Shown piece by piece: positions 1-11,502 of a DNA stretch of 64,000 nucleotides. Within the stretch, counting starts at the first letter, position 1. The number at the start of each line of letters is the position of its first letter. The notes below the pieces were generated by a model. That model saw only the letters and a program-made list of their open reading frames with translations. It had not been told where the DNA came from and made no database searches. A program made the translations under genes and the position numbers. Origin of the DNA: Cryptomeria japonica (taxonomy: Eukaryota > Streptophyta > Pinopsida > Cupressales > Cupressaceae); assembly GCF_030272615.1 (NCBI RefSeq), contig NC_081415.1, forward strand, positions 102,788,796-102,852,795, given 5' to 3'.

Positions 1-537
1 ATATTTTATCTTTCAATCCAACCTCTTTCTAAACATTAGATTTGAAAGCAAATCATTGATTTAGAAGTACAATTCATTTTTTTATAAAAATTTTGAAGAC
101 ATGATTGAATTGCAAAATATATATATTTATTTATTTTGATATCTTGAAGATGAAACTTACAACATTTATTGATGACATGAGTGAATTGTGAAAATACATA
201 TTTATAAAACATATGGAATTATGAAGATGAGTCTAACATGAATATATTAAAATATTGGGCAGCTAGTGGATCATCTCCCCTAAGTTCATCTGGTAAAAAT
301 CACAGCTCCCCTTAAAATTTGCATGACGCCTTGCACGTGGCAACTATGGTTCTCACATATTCCTATTAAATTAAAAACAAGAAGAAAATCATTGTAGCTA
401 TCTCGAATTCCTATCAAATATTCCTGGACTCTTATTTGAGGCAATGAGGTGTCTGTATTAAAAGAATATATAGTGAGGCAACATTTTACAGGTAAGATCA
501 AGTCAAGGAAATCCAACGGTTAAGTTTAAGAGACCTT
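1..537 (+). other. 5' flank of the mTERF gene
   Basis: This stretch is AT-rich and holds no convincing coding region. A degenerate duplication of roughly 85-90 bp is visible in the first 240 bases: two stretches share a GAATTG context followed by a TGAAGATGA context. A TATATAG string at 467-473, about 65 bp before the mTERF ATG, is the best TATA candidate, but the region is too AT-rich for that to be more than a suggestion. Confidence 0.4.
467..473 (+). promoter_or_regulatory. possible TATA box of the mTERF gene
   Basis: TATATAG lies 65 bp upstream of the mTERF ATG. It is the only TATA-like string at a plausible distance for a short 5' UTR. The surrounding AT richness makes chance occurrence likely. 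Confidence 0.25.
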
Positions 538-1542
538 ATGCCTCAACTCAATTCTCCAACCAGAGTGCCATTATCCATATCAGCTCCAGGCATTTCTCCT
601 ATATTGAAAATTACCAGTCCTTTCCACAGAAAATCCAATTTCAACACACTCATCAAAGCTCAGACAAAAGGTTCTGAACATTCAGATCAAAAATCTAAAT
701 ACTCAATCCAGTCATTACGGAAGAATGCAAATTCTAGAGATGGTGCCGATAATTTCACAGCCACGAGGTCTCTGGATCCTACAGCAAGGTCTTCCCAGCT
801 ACTGTCACTTTCTTTCAATTTGAGAGAAAAAGTTTTATACCTCGAGCTAATGGGTGTGGACTCCACAAAGGCCTTGAGAGACAACCCTTCAGTCCTCCGT
901 GCCAGTTTAAGCAGCATAAAAGATGTGGTGGGTTACTTGAAGCAAATGGGTATCTTGTATAAAGACTTTAGAAAAATATTGGGTATGTGCCCACAAATCC
1001 TCACTTTGAATGTTAATAAGGATCTGGTTCCAGTATTCAGTTTTTTCTTTGAAGTAAAGATTTCCAGAAAAGACATAAGAAAATCTATTTGTAGATGCCC
1101 GAAACTGCTCATCTGTAGTGTTAGTGAGCAACTTAGACCTACACTGTATTATCTGAAGAAATTGGGGTGTGTTATTGATTGTTCCAACACAGTACTATTG
1201 GTTTCCAGTGTGGAAAAGTCCTTTGTTCCCAAGTTAGAGTACTTGCAGAGTTTGGGGTTTTCTTACAAGGAAGCTGTGGAAATGGTGGTGAGGGCTCCTA
1301 ATATTTTTCGCGCCAGTGTGGAAAATAATCTTCAGCCAAAGATTGATTTTCTAACCAATGAGATGGGTCGTAAAGTCAAGGAGTTATTGGATTTTCCACA
1401 GTATTTTGGTTTTAGTTTAGAGAAGAGGATTAAACCTAGACATATGCTGTTAGTCAAATACAGTGTTTATTTAACGCTGCCTGATATGCTGCTTAAAAAT
1501 GACAAGGAATTTTTAAAGAGAGTGAAACAGCTAGCTGGATAA
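538..1542 (+). CDS. mTERF family protein, probably chloroplast MTEF1/SOLDAT10-like
   Basis: Intact 334-codon intronless ORF. mTERF proteins are organelle nucleic-acid-binding proteins of stacked helical repeats that act in plastid or mitochondrial transcription and RNA metabolism. The first 80-90 residues are rich in Ser, Thr, Lys and Arg with few acidic residues, like a transit peptide. Residues about 95-320 are successive mTERF motifs of about 30-35 residues, recognisable by their Leu spacing and the recurring [PxxL] turns (MCPQIL, RCPKLL, RAPNIF). The near-C-terminal FPQYFGFSLEKRIKPRH block is typical of the plant family. From memory the order of blocks resembles Arabidopsis MTEF1/SOLDAT10, so orthology is an inference. 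Length about matches that subgroup. The first ATG was chosen because it gives the transit peptide. No retroelement sequence interrupts it. Confidence 0.9.
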   Translation: MPQLNSPTRVPLSISAPGISPILKITSPFHRKSNFNTLIKAQTKGSEHSDQKSKYSIQSLRKNANSRDGADNFTATRSLDPTARSSQLLSLSFNLREKVLYLELMGVDSTKALRDNPSVLRASLSSIKDVVGYLKQMGILYKDFRKILGMCPQILTLNVNKDLVPVFSFFFEVKISRKDIRKSICRCPKLLICSVSEQLRPTLYYLKKLGCVIDCSNTVLLVSSVEKSFVPKLEYLQSLGFSYKEAVEMVVRAPNIFRASVENNLQPKIDFLTNEMGRKVKELLDFPQYFGFSLEKRIKPRHMLLVKYSVYLTLPDMLLKNDKEFLKRVKQLAG

Positions 1543-1624
1543 ACCGTAAGTTCTTGGCACCTTGGATTTAAGGTCATGAATTTTTTGAACTCCAATTCTT
1601 TCAGTTTTCATTGTTGGATAAATT

Positions 1625-2003
1625 TTGAAATGGACATCTGAATTTATGTTGATGTACAGAAATGACAAAATCAGGTCAATAAGACTTAATTATATTGCCA
1701 AGAATAGTAAACTACTGAACCACATGGGAGTAACTATACAAACAAAAAAATTCTGTGTAACAAAACCAAGAAGGGTGCTATTAGAATTCAGTCAACTGAA
1801 ATCATATTACTGTTCCCAAATGACGAAAGCAGGTCGCTTAGACTGAAGTATATTGTCAAGAATAGCAAACCATGGAAGTGGCCCCATAGAGGGCAACTTT
1901 ACAACCAAAAGAATTGTAACTGTAGTAAGGAAACCAGGTGGGATTTCATTAGAATCTAGTACTTTCTGCCAGTTGGGATTTCATTAGAATCCAGTATTTT
2001 CTG
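1625..2003 (+). repeat. degenerate 158-bp tandem duplication in the mTERF 3' flank
   Basis: The block starting AAATGAC at 1660 recurs at 1818, a period of 158 bp, with matching text through AAGAATAG(T/C)AAAC and the later AACCA(A/G)G region. Inside the second copy TGGGATTTCATTAGAATC is itself tandemly repeated at 1939 and 1974 with a 35-bp period. The duplication begins about 80 bp after the mTERF stop, so it may lie in the 3' UTR. A 73-codon ORF here is not convincing. Confidence 0.7.
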
Positions 2004-2989
2004 TTTCTTTTTCTTGTATATTATTGTGAATGCTGCAATCTCTGAACAATGTAGTTACGCTAGTCATTGGTGATAAGGGAGAAAATATTATTGAACTCAT
2101 AAAAACATTGCATATGTTCTTTGTAATTTGAGATACATGTTGCTTGTCATTCAGTTCAATCACTACTTTTGCCCAAATGCTGCAAGCTTCCTATATACGC
2201 ATTGCAGAATTACTTAGAAGGTAATTAAAGTGGTATGTTTTCTGTTAATGTTGATTCTTTAATTGGAATTAGATGAGTATAATTATAAAGTTACCTTTGT
2301 ATTCATATCTCATATGATGCAGGGCATCAAAATCAGGTTTTTAATATGTCGAGGTGTACATGGTCTCACTAATAGAATTTGAAGCAGCAAACAAAACACT
2401 GACTACACTGCTCATTTTATTAATCATTCAGTATACATATAAATAGCTACAAATAATCTTAAGTAGATCCTATAAGTCTACTAACTGTCTTGACAAGAAC
2501 TATAGCTGATTGACAGCTAACAGGTATTGTAGATATATGATTTCCACAGTCCATAGTGTTAACATACATAGCTTCACAGATCAACCGTGTGAATTTTTCG
2601 CTTGATGTTTTGGATTAAACTCCATGATCCATCATCAGGAATAAGAAAACAGAACAAGAGAAACGCGAATAGAATGAACTTAATAGGTATTGATTGACAG
2701 CAAATTGAATTTAACTAAACATATTGGACACATAACACTATTTGATGGCACGTACTCAAAACTTGAGTATGACTTATTCATTTATGTTGGAGCATTTATT
2801 CCAACATTTCGCTAATATAGTTTAGGCCTTTCTCCACTTTGCATCATTTTAACCCAGAGACAGTTGAAACAGCTTTAGATGCACTATCTAGCGATAACAA
2901 ACAACATAATCAGCGGGTTACTGCATAAATCAGCAGGCTTATTTATGTTCTCATGTATTGATTCAAAACCTTGCGTACACCTTCTTAGC
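2004..2989. other. intergenic, nothing recognised
   Basis: AT-rich sequence with no ORF, no RNA-gene signature and no repeat that I could relate to other parts of the window. Confidence 0.4.
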
Positions 2990-3896
2990 TGTCACGTCCT
3001 TTTTTTTGAATTAAGATAATTAATATTATTGATAATTATTTAAGCTGGGCCTAATAATCTTTAATTTTATGGGCAGCTTAATAATATTATTGTAATTAAA
3101 ATAGAGGTGTTTTTAAACATTAGTATTAACTAAAAGTATTTTTGAATACTTAAAAATTAAAGTTAAAAGTATTTTAAATATTTGGAGGGAAATTTAGGAC
3201 CCAAGGGCTTAATTTGAAAAGACATATTAAGGAGGTGCATATTTTCATCTCGAGATCATTTTTTCAAGCTATCCTTTTGCATCCAATTTTTTAGATTTCA
3301 ATAGTTTGTATCTTCATTCAATCTAGGGCATCCAAGGACAAAACCCCTCTTGAATTCCACATTTGGGAATGAAGCAATCTTGGGTTATACCATCTCAAGA
3401 ATCACAATCGAGCTGATTTGAAGATATTTTCAGTTTACTACAGTGGTGCTGCAGTGTTTTTGCAACCAAAAATCATTATTTTGTTGCCTTGTCATATTTG
3501 AGGGTTTCTACATTGGTTTACAGGATTTAGAGAGTTATTGTGCATCAAAATTGCTGGATCCAAATTGTTTATGACATTTCCAGACAACCCTAGCAGAGTG
3601 GCACCTTTGAAGTAAGAAAACCAAACATTTTGAGCATTAAAACAGTTACATCCACTGTTGTTTGTGCTATTTTACTCATTCTTTATCAGCAATCAGCAAT
3701 TTGAAGTAAAGCATCAACCTTGCAAGGAGATTACTCTTGATTTATGACATATTGCAGATGTATCCAAGGCAGATTTAAATTTTATCAGCATTTTTATTGA
3801 GATCTTTAGCCAGCTGTTCCATTCAAGGGCATAGAGTAATGATAATTCATCAGTTTTGAGAGGAATTGGCATAGAAAAGGGTTTGCATACAGTTTC

Positions 3897-4848
3897 TGAT
3901 GCAAAACGAAACACTCCATGCATACAATCTCAAAACAGAAATTCAAATATCATACATTGAAAACAAAATAGCCACAAACAAACTCAAATGAATTTTCTTC
4001 ATTTCATTCAATACATACAAAATGTTTTACCAACAAAATTCATGGTCACTCATGGTCTAAGACGCTTGATACCATTGACGCAATAACAAACTTCTTGCCT
4101 CGCAAAGCTCAAATACAATTCCAGATTATATAGTTAATACTTTGCCTTAACTCTCTTAATGCTGCTTCCTTCACTCTTGGTAGTGACAACACACACACCT
4201 TCTTAGCTGACCCCCTTTCTACATAGCTTCACACCCACATTCTTATCTTTGCACATCCCACTATTTTCTTTCCTGCGCTGCCATTCACTACCTATGATGG
4301 CAAATTGGCCAGCCCACACATCTCCATCGCCCCTCTCCCACCCCCTCCCGCTCCCGACTTTTTCCTATTTATCATGTACTCTATTTTATACTTAACCAAA
4401 TCAGTCCTTTGACTTCAATGTAGCCAGATTTGCTCTTCCGTTTTGTTCAACCACTTTTCTCTGCCTTAATGGTTGCTACCACATGCCCCCTCAAAGATTG
4501 GTGCCACTTCCTCTTTACTGTTTCAAATGAAATAGAAACTAAATCCGCTTTTATGCCATTTGACACAAGTAGGCAGGATGTTGGCAGCAGCTATGGGATT
4601 TGACGTTACACCTACCAAGTCTCTTAAAACTTCCTCTACAAATCCATTTGTGCATATTTCCATTCCGTTGAGGCATTCTGACAAGAGTTACATTTCAGGT
4701 CTATGCTTCCACATTTCGCATATTTATTGATAGAGCATTTTAAATATAATACTTGACAAAATTTCCACTCTATCATGCATTGATGGATGTCCAGACTTTG
4801 TTTCAAAGCTCCCATTTTAGCATGGGCTAGTAGGATGCTCCTGCATCA
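3897..4848 (-). repeat. 3' LTR of the LARD-like element (minus-strand sense)
   Basis: Starts TGATGCAAAACG and ends CTCCTGCATCA, with the GTTTC target duplication immediately outside. It contains a clear match, over its whole length, to 6743-7676, including the CCTTGCCTTAATGGTTGCTACC-type block shortened here to its core GGTTGCTACCACA. Confidence 0.85.
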
Positions 4849-6380
4849 GACACACCCGGTAGAAAGTTTGTGAGCATAGGCTCACAAAAGTGGAGTTGAG
4901 TTATAGAATCACTCGTTGAGATTGCGAAAAATTTGCAGTGAACTCTTTCATTGTGGCAATTGCACATGAAACTATTTCTTTTTCCTTTTCTTATGGGCTT
5001 ACAACACTTTGTCGGAATCACCCTCCTCTCGCAATGGTTCTCTCCTCTCTTCTTCTTCTTCATGGGTACCAACTCACCATCAACTGATCTCCTACACCAA
5101 ATATCCTTTCCTCTCTTCCCCTCTTTCACAGATTTCAATCCACCATGAACCAACCACCTCCACCAAGTTTCACCTGCACAATCTTTTACAGCTTCCACGT
5201 ACAAATATGCAACATCTATATTCCACCTTGTTACTATAACATCCTCTTTCTCACTCACTTTAGCACACAAATCCATCTCCAATTCTTTATTACAAAATTC
5301 ATAAAAATTTACCTCTTCTGCTGCAACATCTTCTTCATCACCTCTCATTATGACTGCAACTTCCTTTGGCAATTCATCTTCTTTCCCGTTCTCTTCACTC
5401 GAAGTGATCTCTTCTCCAAGCAATGGTTTGTCTTCATTAGGTCCTCGATCAAGCTCTGCTACAACTTCAATTTCATTCTCTTCTTCTTGCCTTCAACATG
5501 ACATGTAACTCCATCATCCCTTTGATCTGCAACCAATATATTCCACTCTACGTCCAATGCTGCAATCCTTATTAACAAATCATCTCTTTCTCTTTCCATT
5601 TCCACATTCTCATTTTGATCAAAACATAGATCAAAATCTGAGTTTACCTTATTACCTTCTATTGCAACTTTCGTTCCACCTACAATCAATTTATCCCATT
5701 ATTCTTCAATCTGGATTAGAAAAAGATCTTTTTCATTTTCACATGTATCCTCTAAAGGATTCTCTCTTGCTGCAAACTCATTATCCTCCATTTCCATAAT
5801 AGCATTCAAAAAAATTAAATGCTACATCATTTGCCTTCACCATTACAATTCTTTTCTCACTATCACTCATCATATCATTGAAACATAAATCAGATTTGGT
5901 TTTAACCCCATCAAAATATGATATTTCTCCTTTCCTTACAGCTGCAACATGATTTTCAACCTCCTCACATCCATCCCTTTCATTCACATCATTCACATGC
6001 AAATCAGAATCGTCGGTAAACTCACCAAATGTAAGTTTTACCTTTTCTTTTACGGCCGCAACTTGGTTGTTCTGTTCTTCAATGTCCTCCATTTCACTCA
6101 ACTCTTTTGTTGCTGTTGCAACCTCTGTATTTTCATCCACCATGTCTTCTAATAGACATTCCTCAGCTTCAGGTTCATCTATCTCTTCATATTCATCCTC
6201 TTCTCCTTCCTCCGTGTCATATGTATGACACTTTGCTACTTCTTTCTTTCTTGCATTCAAAATATCATTAGAATAATAAAACTCAGCATCACCTCCTTTG
6301 TGATGAAGGGTTTTTCTCTTTTCCAACTGTTCTTCTATTTTTTTCACTTGTTGCTTCAACTTTATAAATTCTTCTCTCAT
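4827..6380 (-). pseudogene. internal protein of the LARD-like element, acidic and repeat-bearing, unidentified
   Basis: Three minus-strand reading frames (5781-6380, 5459-5689, 4827-5423) appear to be one frameshifted coding region; the outer two share a frame. The first starts MREEFIKLKQQVKKIEEQLEKR, a short coiled-coil-like helix, followed by a very acidic stretch. After that a unit of about 40 residues recurs loosely, with a V-A-A/V-V start, then K-x-x-x-F or Y, then S-D-L/F and a N-D or D-Q, at least three times and weakly into the next frame. The last segment ends in a Lys/Arg-rich, Cys-containing tail. I do not recognise the family. It is not an obvious gag, and no zinc knuckle, protease or RT motif is present. 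It could be a captured host gene fragment or a divergent structural protein. Confidence 0.45.
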
Positions 6381-6720
6381 TCAATCACTTATTGTCTCTC
6401 TCATTTTCTTGAGTCCATGAATTGTCAAAATCCATCTAATGACAAAAGTCCTCTTTCTCTTTTGCTTTTCCATACTCGAAGAATAAAAAAATCTTAACAC
6501 AAATCCTCAAACCCTCATCCCTCTTTCAATGTTCACAAGCATTATTGTAAACTGCCTCCTTCAGCAATCTGTTTACAATCACGAGAACCTCAGCTCTCCA
6601 AACCCTTTGAAAATTTCTTCTTACAACTTGCACATCTGTCCGCAATAAAATTCCACACACTCTCCATCCTCAGGTCTTGATGCAAGCTGCCTCCAATTGG
6701 CACTTCTGCTTGCACATTCA

Positions 6721-6741
6721 AGAACTCCCGCTCTGCTACCA
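6721..6741 (-). other. primer binding site, tRNA-Met type
   Basis: Reading minus, TGGTAGCAGAGCGGGA begins one base after the LTR end. It matches the TGGTATCAGAGC consensus used by many plant retroelements, with one mismatch in the first 12 bases. Confidence 0.7.
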
Positions 6742-6742
6742 T

Positions 6743-7676
6743 TGATTCGAAATGAAACACTCAGATACAATCTCAAAACAGGAACTCAAATATCACACAT
6801 TGGAAACAAAATAGCCACAAACAGACTCAAATCAATTTTCTTCATTTCATTCAATACATACAAATTGTTCTACCAACAAAATTCATGGTCACTCATGGTC
6901 TAATACCCCTGATACCATTGGTGCAATAACAAACTTCTCGCCTCGCAAAGCTCAAATACAATTCCAGATTATATAGGCAATACCATGCCTTAACTCTCTT
7001 AATGCTGCTTCCTTTCCTATTGGCAGTGACAACACATACACCTTCTTAGCGGACCCCCTTTCTATGCAGCTTCACACCCACATTCTTATCTTTGCACAGC
7101 CCACTATTATCTTTCCTGCACTACGATTCACTACCTATGATGGCACATTGGCTGCTGCCAGCCCCCCGCTTCCCACCTCCCAGCCCCGACCCCGGCCCCC
7201 CGCCTCCCCTTTTTCCTATGCACCATGTGCTCTGTTTTCTACTCAGCCAAATTGACTTCAACGTAGCCAGATCTGCTCATCCTTTCTGCGCAGCCACTTT
7301 TCCTTGCCTTAATGGTTGCTACCACACACCCTCCTCAAAGATTGGTGCCGCTTCCTATCTACCGTTTCAAATGAAATAGAAACTAAATCAGTTTTTATGC
7401 TATTTGGTGCAGGCAGCGGTTATGGTATTTGGTGTTACACCTGCCAAGTCTCTTAAAGCCTCCTCTACAAATCCATTTGTGCACATCTCCATTCCGTTGA
7501 GGCATTCTGACAACAGTTACGTTTCATGTCTATGCTTCTACATTTTGCATATTTACTGACAGAGCATTTTAAATATAATAACTGACAAAATTTCCCACTC
7601 TCATGCATTGATGGATGTCCAGACTTTGTTTCAAAGTTCCCATTTCATCACGGGCTGGTAGGATGCTCCTGCATCA
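6743..7676 (-). repeat. 5' LTR of the LARD-like element (minus-strand sense)
   Basis: Direct copy of 3897-4848 with small indels and many substitutions, followed by the GTTTC target duplication at 7677-7681. A C-rich tract around 7160-7210 has diverged most. The short plus-strand ORFs here overlap only because of low-complexity C/T sequence. Confidence 0.85.
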
Positions 7677-8027
7677 GTTTCAGTCACACTGTAGCTCCCT
7701 AACAGCAGCTGTACAACCTTTAAGACTTCTAATGCAATGCCATACAACTGTATCAGGCCATGCAGCAGCTTGTAAGTGCAAAAGGTTCATTTAAATATAA
7801 TTTTTGAGGCTGTAAAATTTGATCAACATTTTGGCAATAAAAATAAGTTATTATTGGAGGGTATCAAGTTGTTTTCTGCCCAAGGGTTTGTTTTGATTTT
7901 TCAACATCAGTTAGGGTTTATTTCACAAACTAGAAATTTACATTTTCAGAGTTCAATATTGGTTAGCACATTCCATTTTCTTTTGAAAATTCAGGGTTTG
8001 GCATTACAATATTTAAGGGATATTACA

Positions 8028-10474
8028 TGAACCCACATAGACTCATTGTCCTAATGTTAGGATCATCGTTTGATCTCTTAGCAATGCTCAACATCCTTGT
8101 TTCTTTTCAAAAATAATTAACCTTTTCTGCTTTCCATCATCACATAGTGTTAGCTTCAACCATGAAAATCATACTCAATAAAACTGTATAACTATAAATA
8201 TTTATAACAAACTCTCTTGTTGGTTGTTGCAAGTTGCAAGTCTCAATGCAGCTCTGATTGTAACCATGCATATTGGTGGTTGCAGCTCTAGAGACACGTT
8301 AATTAGATTCAAACATTCTTGGTTCTTGTTCTGAGGTACACATCAGATTCAGCACACAATTATGCATGGGTTGCTGCATTGTATCACCAAACAATGCTCA
8401 GTATTTCTTGATGCTTTGTTTATCTAATCATCAAGATTGCTGATATTGGGATTTAACACAACTCTAACTGGAGGAATATCAGATAATTGATGATCCTAAA
8501 CGTTATTTAAAATATGATTCTCCATTCTCGTAGTTCAAAGATTATGGTAACGAGGTTTCATCTCATCTCAACTGATGTTGCTACCAGCAAAACTTGTTTT
8601 CTTCTTTTGTAATTAGTTTTCTCAAATTGAGAAGGGTCTTTATGTAAGCAGTCATTTTGAGATTTCATATTTTGGTATATACATTTTTTGAATTGGAAGG
8701 CATTAGTTTGAGATGTAACCATTGTGTTACTCGTCACTCTGTAAAACCTTTTGACATGTAGCACTGATGTCATACTTTCATCCTGTCTATTGAGGACAGG
8801 TTCAGCTACATTTGATAGTAAAGGTGACACAGTTTCTGACAGTAGAATATTCGGTCTTGAAAAGCACCTGGAGTGCATTCTGCCTGAAACATGCCTATTA
8901 TAAACTGTTTTAGACAAGGGTCTCTTGCTTATCAAGAGAAACCAGATAAAACTGAGAACCTTAGTTCCTTTTGCAAGCTGAAAAATGGCTTTCTGAAAAA
9001 TCTTTTGAGAATTTTAAGAAAGGAAATTGGCAACTGTACTGCCAAACTCAGCAATCATTCAGCCTTTGCCAAACTTTGCAATCATTCATAAAATAATTTC
9101 AAGCAGGTCCTTATCAGATTGTATAGATGGATAGGCCTGATTGACATCCTTACAAATCATTGATGCGCACAAAAGACACAAAACTATTTGATAAAATCGA
9201 GCAAAAACATTATACATTATCTACTGTACAGAGAAATCCAAACAGATATAGGATAATGTTTGCAAACATAACACATTAAAGATTTGTAGACAAACTCTAT
9301 AAATAGCTAGGCTAACAGAAAGCACGATACAAACAAAGTATTGATAACGACCAAAGAACCACATTGAGCCAACTGTAGCACTCTGTTTGGTACTAAAGAG
9401 GGCAAGTTCTTTCATGGGTGTTCACAAGTATTTGCTCTTGTTATGCATGGAATCTGATAAGGGCAAAATTAGCAAGGGCAGTGCTATCCCTCTATTTTTA
9501 GGGGAGTATAATATTTAATTTCCTCGAAACTCTATATAATGGCAGACTTTTTGTAAAAAAATTCGTAGATATTTTATACTGTCTCTGTATAAACATAAGC
9601 AGAAGCCAGAAGTAAACATTGATATTCATTGCAACTTAATAAAGAAAACATGATAGAATTCCTTCACCAGATTGTATTCATCAAATCTTGAAGTGGTTAC
9701 AAAATTACAATCTTTGAAACAAAATTGACTATCTCATCACAGTAAATGATGACAGATAATTTAAGTCTAACTTAGTGTCTTCTAGCATCTGACACTTAGT
9801 CATTCTTACTCAATGGGTACAATTTCAAAATCAGCTCTTTGAGATGTGTTGGAGTTATTACATCACATATTTAGAGTATAGGCTAGTATAGATTACAATA
9901 AATAAATAATGTTAGTTCAATAATTAGTTGGGAAGTTATTCTGGTGAGTTTTTTTAATGAGAAATAAAGGTTTTAAAAAAGTCTATATTTCAATGTAATA
10001 CCATCATGATGAACTCACGAGTTAATATATTATTTTATGTGATTTTGTTTACAGTGATGATTTGATTTATTTTTTCGTTGCGTTTGTTCACCATTGAGAG
10101 GGGCCTGCACTCTTGTCATCATGGTCCTTATGAACAACTCATTCCTTAATTTTTAAATCATCTCCTTTTTAATTTTCTTCATGATCGGGTTCTTAGTTCA
10201 GGCCAGCCTTTAAAAAAAGCTCCCAATTCATAGGTTGCCCTTGTATAGGGGCAGGGTCAATAATTGGAACAAAAGAGGTGTAGCTTATGCCCAATTTTGT
10301 ATTGATATGCTGACTTGTTTCAATCTCCTAACTAATCTAGATGTGTGAGCATAAACATGGGGTGATTGCTTGTATATGACAATATCTCGAAAGTGATTGT
10401 GTAAAATAATTTCTTCTCAACTTTCACTAATAATTGTTTTCTATTCTTTTCTAATTCCTTTAGAAGCTTATATA
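8028..10474. other. intergenic, no confident feature
   Basis: No retroelement motif, RNA gene or repeat recognised. A 125-codon minus-strand ORF (8558-8935) has no recognisable motif and could be chance or a decayed exon. Several stretches are plain AT-rich spacer. Confidence 0.35.
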
Positions 10475-10572
10475 ATGAATAGCAAAGTTCCATTAGGGCC
10501 TCATTATGAATAGCAAAGTTCCATTAGGGCCTCATTATGAATAACAAAGTTCCATTAGGGCGGCCTCATTTA
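10475..10572. repeat. 31-bp tandem repeat, about three copies
   Basis: The unit ATGAATAGCAAAGTTCCATT, continued by AGGGCCTCATT, starts at 10475, 10506 and 10537. Copies two and three are nearly identical, and the third ends with an altered GGGCGGCCTCATT. This looks like a recent local slippage duplication. Confidence 0.9.
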
Positions 10573-11244
10573 TTTTAAAAAGTAATGAAACTTGGTAATC
10601 ACTAGGGAAAAATTCAATTCCTTTGAAGGCTTGTGCACATCACTTTTGTTCTTCATCCAAGGCCATTATGAATTCTTTGAAACCATCCCTCTTTGTAGCA
10701 TAATATACATGATAGGAGTCCATATTGTTTTCCATATATGGTTAGATATTCTTTCTAATGGAGTAAAATAGACATGACATTTGCACCTTTGCATCAATCC
10801 ACTTGTATGCTTTCATCATTTGAAAGCTACAAAATTGAGGAATTTATCTTTAGTTTGAAAAATGATACTATTTAGTCAAAATCCACATATAGCTTGTACT
10901 AGCCATGCCTAATGATGTCTTCTATGAGTGGCATTAGGATCGAAATTATGAGATTTTCAACTAAACTTGGTACCATCATTATGGTTCAATGGTCCTAGAT
11001 TGTTGTTTTTTAATGGCTTCTTAGACTTGAAGCATTAGAATTCTAGTAAGCTTCCAATACACATAATTGAAGAAAATAATCTTCTATGCATAAGTGAGGT
11101 TTGAGTACCTTGGGACCACTTTTCATTGTTTCACAAATAAGAAATGGCCGTTTCTTGTTAGTTGATACATCATATTATTAGAATTATCATTATAAAAATT
11201 CATTTTAAGAATATTTGAGACTCATTAACTTGTAAAATTAATTC
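10573..11244. other. intergenic, nothing recognised
   Basis: No supported feature. A few minus-strand codon runs around 10620-10800 look vaguely protein-like but contain frame breaks and no motif that I can name. Confidence 0.3.
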
Positions 11245-11502
11245 AATTAATTGGTCTAATTTCTTGTATGATTTGAAACTACTTAGTTTTTTTAATAAAA
11301 ACGTTTCTAGATAACTTTAATATGATAACTTTTTAGTGTCAATGTTTTGGAACACACTTCTTAATCCATTGCTAATTAATTGGTCTAATTTCTTGTATGA
11401 TTTGAAACTACTTAGTTTTTTTAATAAAAAACGTTTCTAGATAACTCTAATATGATAACTTTTTAGTGTCAATGTTTTGGAACACACTTCTTAATCCATT
11501 GC
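11245..11502. repeat. 129-bp tandem duplication
   Basis: The block beginning AATTAATTGGTCTAATTTC at 11245 repeats at 11374 and runs to the same end, CTTCTTAATCCATTGC. The copies differ by about one inserted A and a single substitution, so the duplication is recent. No coding potential. Confidence 0.95.

Larger units (their letters stand above)
3897..7676 (-). mobile_element. complete non-autonomous LTR retrotransposon (LARD-like), 3.8 kb
   Basis: Two direct repeats of about 950 bp (3897-4848 and 6743-7676) flank a 1.9-kb interior. Both LTRs run from TGAT to ATCA; the left copy has the perfect terminal inverted pair TGATGCA...TGCATCA. The five bases on each side are identical, GTTTC at 3892-3896 and at 7677-7681, which proves insertion as one unit. 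On the minus strand a tRNA-Met-type primer binding site (TGGTAGCAGAGC) starts one base from the LTR, so the element is transcribed on minus. The interior encodes no protease, reverse transcriptase or integrase. The LTRs differ at roughly one site in ten by eye, so this is an old insertion. It must have been mobilised in trans. Confidence 0.85.
2990..8027. mobile_element. probable old solo LTR interrupted by the 3897-7676 element
   Basis: The left part begins TGTCACGTCC at 2990. The right part ends GGGATATTACA at 8027. These termini are an imperfect inverted pair of the TGT...ACA type seen on plant gypsy LTRs. Removing the nested element and one copy of its target duplication leaves about 1.25 kb with no coding sequence, a normal size for an LTR. 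The five flanking bases (TTAGC and TGAAC) match at only three of five positions, so the target duplication is weak and the boundaries are an inference. Confidence 0.35.

Noticed and set aside
7064-7379. Overlapping Pro-rich plus-strand ORFs
   Set aside because: Produced by C/T-rich LTR sequence of the LARD-like element. The other LTR copy does not keep the frame.
8558-8935. 125-codon minus-strand ORF
   Set aside because: No motif, no neighbours and no splice context that I can support. Could be a decayed exon, but not callable.
10620-10950. Possible hAT or other transposase remnant on minus
   Set aside because: A few protein-like stretches but no family motif and several stops. Too weak to list.
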